From: an uncultured Desulfococcus sp.
Lineage (GTDB): Bacteria; Desulfobacterota; Desulfobacteria; Desulfobacterales; Desulfococcaceae
NCBI GenBank assembly: GCA_913060435.1
Contig: CAJXSB010000004.1
Coordinates: 1-35,052 of the forward strand
Length of the DNA stretch: 35,052 bases
Direction: 5' to 3'
This document shows, one piece after another, positions 18,682-27,631 of the stretch. The notes beneath the pieces were generated by a model. The model worked only from the letters and a program-made list of their open reading frames with translations, was not told the DNA's origin and searched no databases. The number at the start of each line of letters is the position of its first letter. Positions within the stretch are counted from its first letter, which is position 1. The position numbers and the translations under genes are program-made.

Positions 18682-21450
18682 CTACTGCGCTGCCGCCAGC
18701 TTCACCGCACAGACCTTGTACTCCGGAATGCCGGAGACCGGGTCGAGGGCGGCGCTGGTCAGCATGTTGACCGCTGATTCTGCAAAATGAAACGGAATGA
18801 AGACCGTCCCGGAGACGGCGGTGGTGCAGACCTTGGCAACGGCGGAGATCTTGCCGCGCCGGGAGCTGATCTCGATGGTGTCCCCGTCGGAGACCCCGAA
18901 AGCCTTTGCATCCTTGCTGGAGATTTCGACGAAGTTCTCCGGCACCCGCTCGTTCAGCCCTTCGGATTTCCGGGTCATGGTGCCCGTGTGATAGTGGTAG
19001 ATCACGCGGCCGGTGGTCAGGTAGAGCGGATACTCCTCGTCCGTCGACTCCGCCGGCGGGGTGAAGTCGATGGCGTGGAAATTGCCCCTGCCGATGGGGA
19101 ACTGGCCCTTGTGGAGGATCGGGGTCCCGGGGTGGTCCGCTGTCGGGCACGGCCAGTGGAGCCCCTCGAAGTCGATCCGGTCGTAAGTGATGCCCCCGTA
19201 GGACGGGGTGACCTGGGCGATCTCCGCCATGATGGCTTCTGCGTTCTCGTAGTCCATGTCGACGCCCATGCGCTTGGCGATCTGGGTGGTGATCCACCAG
19301 TCGTCCCGTGCCTCGCCCGGCGAGTCGACGGCCTTGCGGACGCGCTGGATCCGCCGCTCCGTATTCGAGAAGGTGCCATCCTTCTCGGCGAAGCAGGCGG
19401 AGGGGAGCACCACGTCGGCCGCCCTGGCGGTTTCGGTCATGAAGATGTCCTGGACCACGAGGAAGTCGAGGTTGTCGATGCCCTTGACCACGTGGTTCAG
19501 GTCGGCGTCGGAGACCAGTGGGTTTTCGCCGATGATGTAGAGGGCCTTGAGCTCGCCCTCGAGGGCCTTGGGGATCATTTCGGTGACCTTGAGCCCCACC
19601 TTGTTGGAAAGTCCCGTGACGCCCCAGGCGGCCTCCATCTTCTGGATGACCGCATCGCTGGTGACCGGCTGGTAGCCGCTGAAGACGTTGGGGAGACCGC
19701 CCATGTCGCAGGCGCCCTGGACGTTGTTCTGCCCGCGGAGGGGGTTGACGCCGCCCCCGGCGTTGCCCAGGTTGCCCGTCAGCATGGCCAGGTTGGCCAG
19801 GGACTTGACGTTGTCCGTCCCCGAGATATGCTGGGTGATGCCCATGCAGTAGACGATGGCGGCGTTCTTCGCGCCGGCATAGAGCCGGGCTGCGTCGATG
19901 AGCTGCTGGGCCGGGATGCCGGTGATCTCCTCGACATATTCCGGCGTGAATTTCTCGACCATCGCCTTGAGCTCTTCAAAACCCTTGGTGCGGCTGTCGA
20001 TGAAGGCCTTGTCGTGGAGCTCCTCCTGGATGATGACATGCATCAGGCCGTTGATCCACGCGACGTCGGTGCCCAGGTTCTGGCGGAGCCAATGGGAGGC
20101 GAAGGTCGTCATCTTGATCCGCCTGGGGTCGACGACGATGAGCTGGGTGCCGTTGAATTTGACGGCCCGCTTGATGTAGGAGGAGATGACCGGGTGGTTC
20201 TCCGAGGTATTGGACCCGGTGATCAGGATGACATCGGCCTCTTCCAGGTCGCCGATGGTGTTCGTCATTGCGCCACTTCCGAATGCTGCGGCCAGACCGG
20301 CCACGGTGGAGCTATGTCAGAGACGGGCGCAATGGTCGATATTGTTGGTCTTCAGGACCGCCCGGGCGAATTTGTTCGCCACGTAGTTGTCTTCGTTGGA
20401 GACGCGGGCCGAGGTCAGGACGCCGATGGCGTCGGGGCCGTCCGTCTGCTTGATGGCGCCGAGCTTCTCCGCCGTAAGGCTGAGGGCCTCCTCCCAGGAT
20501 GCCTTCCGGAATTCGCCGTCCTCCTTGATGAGCGGCGTGGTGAGGCGCTCCTCGGAGTTGATGAAGTCGAAGCCGAATCTTCCCTTGACGCAGAGGCTGC
20601 CGTAGTTGGGGGCCACATCCTCGACACCGGTGACCTTGACCACCTTCCCCTCCTTGACGTGGAGGTTCAGCTGGCATCCGACGCCGCAGTAGCTGCAGGT
20701 GGTGCGGACCTGCTTCGTCTCCCAGGGGCGGACCCGGTATCGGGCGTTCTTCTCCACCAGGGCGCCCACCGGGCATGCCTGGACGCACTCCCCGCAGAAG
20801 ACGCATTCGGAGTTCTTGAGGGGTTTGTCCTCGGCGGCGATGATCTTGGTGTCCGTGCCCCGGTATCCGAAGCTGATGGCGTTGTTGACCTGGACGTCGT
20901 TGCATGCCTGGACGCACCGGCCGCACTTGATGCACCGGGAGAAGTCCCGGACAATGAACGGATTGATGTCCTCCATGGGATAGGGCACATCGGTCCTCGG
21001 GAAGCGTTCCGCCGATACCTGGTACTGGTAGGCGAGGTGCTGCAGTTCGCAGTCCCCCCATACCGGGCAGAGTTCGTTGCTCTGGTCGTATTGGTTGACG
21101 TCGAGCTGGAAACGGCTCCATTCCTGGTCATCGGAAACCCGGACCGCGCAGTTGTGGTTGCCGGAGGAGAGCATCAGTTGAAGGACCAGCCGCCGGGCTT
21201 CGATGACCTTGGGCGACTCGGTCAGAACCACCATGCCCTTGGCTGCCGGGGCGGCACAGGAAGCCACCAGACTGCGGGCGCCTTTGACTTCGACGACGCA
21301 GATCCGGCACTGGCCGGTGGGCGTCGCGTTTTTCAGGTGACAGAGGGTCGGGATAGGGATGCTGTTCCGCTGGGCCACCTGAAGGATGGTCTCTCCGGGA
21401 GTGAAAGGAAGCTCATTCCCATTGATGACGATGGTGTTTTGTGCGTCCAT
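18682..21450 (-). CDS. fdhA: Selenocysteine-containing formate dehydrogenase alpha subunit (NuoG-like N-terminus plus molybdopterin domain); UGA at 20317-20319 read as Sec
   Basis: Track ORFs 20317..21450 and 18682..20304 are in the same frame, separated by one TGA: ...[48 protein letters not shown].... This is the FDH active-site context (E. coli FdhF: CARV-U-HGPSVAGL). N-terminal [2Fe-2S], two 4Fe-4S (CIKCGRCVQAC, CVFCGECVQAC) and CSYCGVGCQ motifs. Confidence 0.95.
20290..20302 (-). promoter_or_regulatory. Candidate bacterial SECIS element apical stem-loop
   Basis: RNA GGCC-GGUCU-GGCC starting 14 nt after the UGA. The GGUCU loop begins 18 nt after the UGA, the same spacing as in E. coli fdhF (recalled sequence). 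Confidence 0.82.
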
Positions 21451-21510
21451 GCGTAATTATCTCCTTCAGACGTTGGATGGTTGTTGCGCCATCGGTAAGT
21501 GTCAAATTGC

Positions 21511-21993
21511 CTATTTATAGGAACTTCGGAGATTTGTCAATCTGTGATTTCCCCGGGTCGGCCGGGCGGTGCGGGCGGCGATCCATGCCGCAAGACCGGC
21601 GCCGAGCAGCGCGCCGACCGCGTCCGCCGCGAGGTCGAGCAGGTCGCCGCTCCGGGTGGGCACAAAGGCCTGGTGGAGCTCGTCCGTGGCCCCGTACAGG
21701 GCGGCGGCCAGGGCCGACAGCCGCCAGATGACGCGGCGGGGGGCGGTGGGGCGGGAGGCCCGCAGCGCCTGGAAGAAGAGGGCGCCCAGCAGGGCGTACC
21801 CCGCCAGGTGGAGGAGCTTGTCCCCCAGGGGCACCGCCCGGGTGCTGACCGGCGAGGGCAGGGAGGACTGGATGAAGATCAGGAGGCAGTAGGCCCCCAC
21901 CGGGAGCCAGTGGAAAAGGGCACGCTTGAAGGTCATGGCATCGGTCCGTTTCTCGGCGTCTCGTCCGGGGTTGTCCGGCATCAAGGCCGGCAC
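21511..21993 (-). CDS. VanZ-family membrane protein
   Basis: HWLPVGAYCLLIFIQSSLPSPV...GDKLLHLAGYALLGALFFQALR...ALAAALYGATDELHQAFVPTRSGDLLDLAADAVGALLGAGLAAW. Start may be the internal Met (MTFKRALFHW). Confidence 0.88.
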   Translation of the reverse strand: MPALMPDNPGRDAEKRTDAMTFKRALFHWLPVGAYCLLIFIQSSLPSPVSTRAVPLGDKLLHLAGYALLGALFFQALRASRPTAPRRVIWRLSALAAALYGATDELHQAFVPTRSGDLLDLAADAVGALLGAGLAAWIAARTARPTRGNHRLTNLRSSYK

Positions 21994-21999
21994 CAGGCC

Positions 22000-23925
22000 T
22001 CAGTCCTTGAGGATCTCCAGGTCCGGCCGCCTGTCCCGGATGTGCGCCAGGGTCCGGGCGAGGAAGTCGTCCTGGGGGACGCCGTATTGCACGGCCCCGT
22101 CCAGGGTCCGGACAGAGAGGGTGCCGGCCGCCTTCTCCTTGGCGCCGATGGTCAGGATCAGGGGAACGTACTCGAGCTGGGCCTCGCGGATCTTCCGGTT
22201 GAGGCTTTCGGTCCGGTCGTCGGTCTCCACCCGCAGGCCGCCCGCCTCGAGAAAGGCCTTCACCTCGTTGGCATAGGGGGCCAGCTCGTCGTTGATGGGC
22301 AGGAGCCGGGCCTGGACCGGCGCGAGCCACAGGGGAAACTTGCCGCCGAAATGCTCGGTCAGGATGCCGAAAAACCGCTCGATGGACCCGTATATCACCC
22401 GGTGGATCATGATGGGCCGGTGCTTTTCATTGTCCTGGCCCACATAGTTCAGGTCGAAGCGCTCGGGCAGGGACATGTCCAGCTGGACGGTGCCGCACTG
22501 CCAGGTTCTCCCCAGGGCGTCCTTGATATGGACGTCGATCTTGGGGCCGTAGAAGGCGCCGTCCCCTTCGTTGATCTTATACTCCCGGCCGTAGGCGTCC
22601 AGGGCCTTCCGGAGACCGTCCGTGGCCTGGGCCCATTGTTCGTCGGTGCCGATGGACTTCTCCGGCCGGGTGGAGAGCTCGAGGTGGAACCCGAGTCCGA
22701 AGGTGCTGTAGATCTCCTCGACCAGCCGGAGCACCCCCAGGATCTCCCCTTCGATCTGGTCGGGGGTCATGAAGATGTGGGCGTCGTCCTGGTGAAAGGC
22801 CCGGACGCGGAAGAGCCCCGAGAGCACCCCGCTCATCTCGTGGCGGTGGACCAGGCCGATCTCGGCCTGACGCAGGGGGAGCTCCCGGTAGGAGTGGGGC
22901 TTGCTGGCATAGAGCAGCATGCCGCCCGGGCAGTTCATGGGCTTGATGGCGTAGTCCATCTCGTCGATGCTCGAGGTGTACATGTTTTCGCGGTAGTTCT
23001 CCCAGTGCCCGCTCCGCTCCCAGAGGGAGCGGTTGAGCATGATGGGGGTCTTGGTCTCCACGTACCCGGCGCGGCGGTGGGCTTCCCGCCAGTACGCCAG
23101 CAGGGTGTTCCAGATGATCATCCCCTTGGCGTGGAAGAAGGGCATGCCCGGCGCTTCATCGTGGAAGCTGAACAGGTCGAGGCGTTCGCCGAGCTTCCGG
23201 TGGTTCCGCTTGCGGGCCTCCTCGAGGAAGGCAAGATGCTGCTTCAGCTCCTTCTTGTCGAAGAAGGCGGTGCCGTAGATCCGCTGGAGCTGGGCGTTGT
23301 TCTGGTCGGCGCGCCAGTAGGCCCCGGAGGTCTTCATCAGCTTGAAGGCCTTGACGAAGCCGGTGTGGGGCAGGTGGGGCCCCCGGCAGAGGTCGGTGAA
23401 CTCGCCCTGCTCGTAGAAGGAGATGGTCCCGTCCGGGAGGTCTTCGATCATTTCCAGCTTGTAGGGCTCGTCCTGGTAGAATGCCAGGGCGTCGGACTTG
23501 GAGACGGTCTTCCGACGGATGGGCAGCTTCGCTTTCACGATCTTGCGCATCTCGGCTTCGATTTTGGGGAAGTCGTCCTCCGACAGCGGCCCCATGTCGA
23601 TGTCGTAGTAGAAGCCGTCCTCCACCACCGGGCCGATGGTCAGGTGGGCGTCCTTGTAGATCCGAAGGACGGCCTGGGCCATGACGTGGGCGGCGCTGTG
23701 CCGGAGAATCTCCAGGGCCTCGGGGTCCTTGGTGGTGATGAGGCGGACCGCCGCATCCTCGGGGATCTTCTGGTAGAGGTCGCGCATCTGGCCGTTGATC
23801 TCCATGGCGACGCAGCTCCGGGCGAATCCTTCGGAGATGCTCTGTGCCACGTCGACGCCCGTGGGCGTGTCGTCAAACGTTTTGGTGCTTCCATCGGGAA
23901 GTGTGATATGAATCATTATGTTCAC
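22000..23925 (-). CDS. thrS: Threonyl-tRNA synthetase
   Basis: 641 aa; TGS, SAD (HSAAHVMAQAVLRIYKDAHLTIGPVVEDGFYYDI) and class II catalytic core (MNCPGGMLLY...HRHEMSGVLSGLFRVRAFHQDDAHIF). Confidence 0.97.
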   Translation of the reverse strand: MNIMIHITLPDGSTKTFDDTPTGVDVAQSISEGFARSCVAMEINGQMRDLYQKIPEDAAVRLITTKDPEALEILRHSAAHVMAQAVLRIYKDAHLTIGPVVEDGFYYDIDMGPLSEDDFPKIEAEMRKIVKAKLPIRRKTVSKSDALAFYQDEPYKLEMIEDLPDGTISFYEQGEFTDLCRGPHLPHTGFVKAFKLMKTSGAYWRADQNNAQLQRIYGTAFFDKKELKQHLAFLEEARKRNHRKLGERLDLFSFHDEAPGMPFFHAKGMIIWNTLLAYWREAHRRAGYVETKTPIMLNRSLWERSGHWENYRENMYTSSIDEMDYAIKPMNCPGGMLLYASKPHSYRELPLRQAEIGLVHRHEMSGVLSGLFRVRAFHQDDAHIFMTPDQIEGEILGVLRLVEEIYSTFGLGFHLELSTRPEKSIGTDEQWAQATDGLRKALDAYGREYKINEGDGAFYGPKIDVHIKDALGRTWQCGTVQLDMSLPERFDLNYVGQDNEKHRPIMIHRVIYGSIERFFGILTEHFGGKFPLWLAPVQARLLPINDELAPYANEVKAFLEAGGLRVETDDRTESLNRKIREAQLEYVPLILTIGAKEKAAGTLSVRTLDGAVQYGVPQDDFLARTLAHIRDRRPDLEILKD

Positions 23926-24120
23926 CTGGAAAAGCTGGTTATGGTCGGTTATGGATGATGGCCGAGAAGAAGTGTAACCCCGCCGGAAATATATGAAACT
24001 TGAAAACTAAGAGAAAACCCAATCGGGGTCAAGGAAAAAGTGCGCGGGCGGCATCCGCCGCCGCCGCGGGACGGCGGGGCGTCGGGATGGTTTTTTTTCA
24101 AAAGGTTTTATGGTATTGTT

Positions 24121-24126
24121 TATAAT
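24121..24126 (+). promoter_or_regulatory. Putative -10 element (TATAAT) of the RNase D gene
   Basis: Perfect TATAAT about 37 nt upstream of ATG 24163 in an AT-rich stretch; no good -35 seen. Confidence 0.35.
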
Positions 24127-24162
24127 CATATTTTAAAAAAGGAAGGTTGAAACATCCAGACC

Positions 24163-25428
24163 ATGTCTATGGAGACCCAGAACATATCCAGTACAGCACC
24201 GGCGGCGGATGCCGCCGCTCCCTCGGGGACTGCCCTCGCAACGGAGTACCGCCTGGTCGCCGATCCCTTGGCGCTCGAGGACTTCATCGGTACCATCGGG
24301 GACGGGCCCGACCTTGCCGTGGACCTCGAGGCGGATTCCATGTACCATTTCCGGGAAAAGGTCTGCCTGATCCAGATGACCGCCGGCGACGATGTCGCCA
24401 TTGTCGATCCCCTGGCCGTGGACGACCTTTCCGCGCTTCGGCCCGTCTTTGCCGATCCCGGCATCCGGAAAATCTTCCACGGTGCGGACTATGACGTCCG
24501 GTCCCTCCACCGGGATTTCGGCATCGAGATCCAGAATCTTTTCGACACCCAGATCGCCTGCCGGTTCCTGGGATTCCAGGAGAGCGGGCTGGAGGCGGTC
24601 CTCCGCTCCCAGTTCGACGTCGTCCTCGACAAGAAATTCCAGAAGAAGAACTGGTCCCGGCGCCCGCTGCCCCCCGAGATGCTGGCCTATGCCGCCTCGG
24701 ACACCCGCTATCTCATCCCCCTGGCCGAGCGCCTCTGGGCCGCCCTGGCGGAAAAGGGGCGCCTCCCCTGGGTCCTCGAGGAGTGCCGGCTGCTCAGCCA
24801 GGTGCGGGCCCTCCCGGAAAACGGGGATCCGCTCTTCCTGCGCTTCAAGGGCGCCGGGCGTCTCCGCCCCAGGAGTCTGGCGGTGCTCGAAGCGCTGCTG
24901 CAGCTCCGGCGGGAGATTGCCCAGAAGAAGGACCGGCCGCTGTTCAAGGTCTTCGGCAACGACAGCATTATGAGGATCGTCAAGGCGCGGCCGACCTCCA
25001 GGGCCCAGCTGGAGCGGGCCCGCGGCCTGAGCCGGAAGCAGCTGGAGATGTACGGGGATGCGGTGGTGCAGCGGGTTTCGACCGCCATGGATCTGCCCGA
25101 GGAAGCGCTTCCCGACTATCCCCGCAAAAAGTCGCCGGTGCTCTCCCCCCGTGTTCCCGAGCGGATCAGCATCCTCAAATCCTGGCGCGACGACAAGGCG
25201 GCCGACCTGGAGATCGACCCCACCCTGATCTGCAACAAGGCCCTGCTCACGAACCTGTCGGTGGTCAATCCCCACGACATGGCCGCGCTTTCGGGCGTCG
25301 AAGAACTGAAGGCGTGGCAGCGTGAAGCCTTTGGCGAAGAGATCCTGGCGGTGCTCGAAGGGCTCCGGAAGGCCCGCAAGTCCGGCAAATCGAGAAAGCG
25401 CCGACGCCGGCGGCGAAAAAAGCGTTGA
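24163..25428 (+). CDS. rnd: Ribonuclease D-like 3'-5' exonuclease with HRDC domain
   Basis: LAVDLEADSMYHFREKVCLIQMTAGDDVAIVDPL...KIFHGADYDVRSLHRDFGI...FDTQIACRFLG...YAASDTRYLIPL (DEDD exonuclease motifs); Arg/Lys-rich tail. Confidence 0.92.
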   Translation: MSMETQNISSTAPAADAAAPSGTALATEYRLVADPLALEDFIGTIGDGPDLAVDLEADSMYHFREKVCLIQMTAGDDVAIVDPLAVDDLSALRPVFADPGIRKIFHGADYDVRSLHRDFGIEIQNLFDTQIACRFLGFQESGLEAVLRSQFDVVLDKKFQKKNWSRRPLPPEMLAYAASDTRYLIPLAERLWAALAEKGRLPWVLEECRLLSQVRALPENGDPLFLRFKGAGRLRPRSLAVLEALLQLRREIAQKKDRPLFKVFGNDSIMRIVKARPTSRAQLERARGLSRKQLEMYGDAVVQRVSTAMDLPEEALPDYPRKKSPVLSPRVPERISILKSWRDDKAADLEIDPTLICNKALLTNLSVVNPHDMAALSGVEELKAWQREAFGEEILAVLEGLRKARKSGKSRKRRRRRRKKR

Positions 25429-25466
25429 ACATGGCGGCCGTGCCGCCGACATAAAGGGGGCAATCC

Positions 25467-26060
25467 ATGGAAAATACGATCTTCTTTCCCTCCGGCGGCT
25501 TCCGCCTGAAGGGGCTCTACCACCCCGGCGGCGAGAAGGGTGCCGTCATCACCCATCCGCATCCCCTCTATGGCGGGGACATGAACAACATTGTCGTGGA
25601 GACCCTGGCCATGGCCTACCAGCGCAAGGGGTATGCGACCCTCCGGTTCAATTTCCGGGGGACCGGCGACAGCGGCGGCAGCCATGACAACGGCGTCGGC
25701 GAGCGGGAGGACGTCCGCGCCGCGTGCGCCTTCCTGATGGACGAAGGCGTCCGGGAGATCGACCTCGCCGGCTATTCCTTCGGGGCCTGGGTCAATGCCC
25801 ACACCGGATGCGCCGGCATCGAACGGATGGTCATGGTGTCGCCGCCGGTCAATTTCCTCGACTTTGCCGACGTCGCCGCCATCCCCTGCCTCACCCTGGT
25901 CATCGGCGGCGACGACGACGAGTTCGGCGACGCCGCCCGCATCCGCCAGATGGCCCGCCACTGGAGCCCCCGCGCCCGCTGCGAGCTGATTGCGGAGACG
26001 GACCATTTCTACTCCGGGGCGCTTCGGGAGCTGGAGGAGATCCTGGCGCAGAGTCTTTAG
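25467..26060 (+). CDS. Alpha/beta hydrolase (dienelactone hydrolase-like)
   Basis: HPHPLYGGDMNNIVVETLAMAYQRKGYATLRFNFRGTGDSGGSHDNGVGEREDVRAACAFL...LAGYSFGAWVN (GxSxG). Confidence 0.9.
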   Translation: MENTIFFPSGGFRLKGLYHPGGEKGAVITHPHPLYGGDMNNIVVETLAMAYQRKGYATLRFNFRGTGDSGGSHDNGVGEREDVRAACAFLMDEGVREIDLAGYSFGAWVNAHTGCAGIERMVMVSPPVNFLDFADVAAIPCLTLVIGGDDDEFGDAARIRQMARHWSPRARCELIAETDHFYSGALRELEEILAQSL

Positions 26061-26081
26061 GGATAGGGCCCTCGGCCCTGA

Positions 26082-26744
26082 TCATCCCTTTCCCCGAACC
26101 TTCCCCCTGATCCAGTCCACCCATGCAGCCAATCCTTCCCCTGTTTTGGCGGAGAGCTCAAACACCGGCATGCCGGGGTGGACCTGGTGGATGTAGTCGA
26201 CGGCGGCGTCGCGGTCGTAGTCGAGGTAGGGGAGGAGGTCCGTCTTGTTGAGGACGGCGGCGTCCGACTCCCGGAACATGAGGGGGTACTTGATGGGCTT
26301 GTCCTCCCCTTCGGTGACGCTGAGGACGACGGCCCGGGCGTTTTCGCCGATGTCGAACTCGGCCGGGCAGACCAGGTTGCCGACGTTCTCCACGATGAGG
26401 AGGTCGAGGGCGTCGAGGTCGAAATTCTCCGCCGCCTTCTCGATGACGTGGGCGGCCAGGTGGCAGTCGCCGCCGAATTCATCGGTGTTGACCTGGACCA
26501 CGGGGACGCCGGCGGCCGACAGGCGGTCGGCGTCGTTGGAGGTGCAGATGTCCCCGACGATGACGCCGGTGCGGATGTCGGGCATGATCTCCGCCAGGGT
26601 CTTCTGGAGCAGCGTTGTCTTGCCCGAGCCGGGCGAACTCATGACATTGAGCACGAAGACCTTTTTTTCGGCGAAGCGCAGCCGGTTCCGCTGCGCGTTG
26701 GTATCATTGACGTCCAGGACCTTTCGAACGACTTTTACTTCCAT
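26082..26744 (-). CDS. hypB: Hydrogenase nickel-incorporation GTPase HypB
   Basis: MEVKVVRKVLDVNDTNAQRNRLRFAEKKVFVLNVMSSPGSGKTTLLQKT...VQVNTDEFGGDCHLAAHVIEKA...LLIVENVGNLVCPAEFDIGE. Confidence 0.95.
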   Translation of the reverse strand: MEVKVVRKVLDVNDTNAQRNRLRFAEKKVFVLNVMSSPGSGKTTLLQKTLAEIMPDIRTGVIVGDICTSNDADRLSAAGVPVVQVNTDEFGGDCHLAAHVIEKAAENFDLDALDLLIVENVGNLVCPAEFDIGENARAVVLSVTEGEDKPIKYPLMFRESDAAVLNKTDLLPYLDYDRDAAVDYIHQVHPGMPVFELSAKTGEGLAAWVDWIRGKVRGKG

Positions 26745-26788
26745 GGGGATTTCCTTCTGTTGGTGGTTGTGATGCCGCAAACAAGTTC

Positions 26789-27139
26789 TCAGGGGTCTTC
26801 AATGTCGATGGAGATGATCTCGAGCTCCTGGCCGGAGACGATCCGGACGTTGCCGGAGCCGCAGGCGCCGCAGCGGAACTCCGGGCGGTCTGCAGTCCAG
26901 CTGTGGCCGCAGTCGCCGCATTCGGCCGTCACCGGGATCTCCTGTATGTGGAGGACGGAGCCCGCCAGGGGGGTGTCGCGGATGACGACATCGTAGCAGA
27001 ACCGGAGGCTGTCCGGCACCACCGCCGCAAGCTTTCCCACCTTCAGGTTGACCCGTTCGACCCGGCTGCCGGCCATCTCCGGCGGAATGGATGCCGCGGC
27101 GATCTCCACGACCTGCATGGCGATTCCCATTTCATGCAT
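26789..27139 (-). CDS. hypA: Hydrogenase nickel-insertion protein HypA
   Basis: MHEMGIAMQVVEIAAASIPPEMAGSRVERVNLKVGKLAAVVPDSLRFCYDVV...CGDCGHSW...FRCGACGSGNVRIVSGQELEI; start reassigned to 27139 so that it begins MHE. Confidence 0.94.
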   Translation of the reverse strand: MHEMGIAMQVVEIAAASIPPEMAGSRVERVNLKVGKLAAVVPDSLRFCYDVVIRDTPLAGSVLHIQEIPVTAECGDCGHSWTADRPEFRCGACGSGNVRIVSGQELEIISIDIEDP

Positions 27140-27250
27140 TGGTGTCCAAATCCTTTCCTCGGGCGGCGAAATAGCGTGCATCTGCCTCGCATCGCGGCCC
27201 GTCGCTGCCTGAGACGCCACGTTCGAGATTCGTTCCTGCGATGGATATGA

Positions 27251-27428
27251 GGTGTTCTCCGGGTCCGGTTTCCGCCCCGTGAGCCGCGAGCTTTAGTCCC
27301 GCTTGGATGCAGCGGAGGAACAGCGGCCCGGACTGTCTGAGCGAAGCGAGTTTCCGGGCCGCCCGGAGCAAATCCTAGCGGGACTTAAGCGAAGCGGCGT
27401 GGGGCGGAAACCGGACCCGGAGAACGCC
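27251..27428. repeat. 178-bp nested imperfect palindrome (MITE/REP-like or structured 5' leader element)
   Basis: Outer arms 27251-27278 / 27401-27428 (28 bp, one G-T type mismatch); middle arms 27292-27308 / 27372-27388 (15/17); inner hairpin GCGGCCCGGA 27323-27332 / TCCGGGCCGC 27353-27362. Confidence 0.85.
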
Positions 27429-27465
27429 GCCGGATGAAACTCCGAATGTTGAGCCCAGGATATAG

Positions 27466-27551
27466 AACATCCATGGAAAAAGTCAACGATGCGAATGTCC
27501 TGGGTGAGAACGAATCCGAACCTGTATGAAACATCCATGGAAAAAGTCAAC
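27466..27551. repeat. Pair of exact 22-bp direct repeats upstream of the hypA palindrome
   Basis: AACATCCATGGAAAAAGTCAAC at 27466-27487 and 27530-27551 (64-bp period); on the minus strand each carries TTGACT. Confidence 0.9.
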
Positions 27552-27631
27552 AGGTGCGGCGTGGTGCGGGCGGGGAAGGGAGTCGCCCCGCCCCGGCTTC
27601 GGCGCCGGAGCGGGGCGGACCCTGGGTGCTG

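Noticed and set aside
20304-20319. fdhA considered as a pseudogene or frameshift
   Set aside because: Both halves are in the same frame, the only interruption is UGA at the catalytic Sec position, and a SECIS-like hairpin follows.
18787-21456. 889-aa plus-strand ORF
   Set aside because: Antisense of the selenoprotein fdhA; a mirror of codon bias.
21499-23958. 819-aa plus-strand ORF
   Set aside because: Antisense of thrS and VanZ; no family resemblance.
23926-24110. T-box leader upstream of thrS
   Set aside because: No T-box (UGGNACC-like) motif or antiterminator could be recognised; T-boxes on thrS are not expected outside mainly Gram-positive groups.
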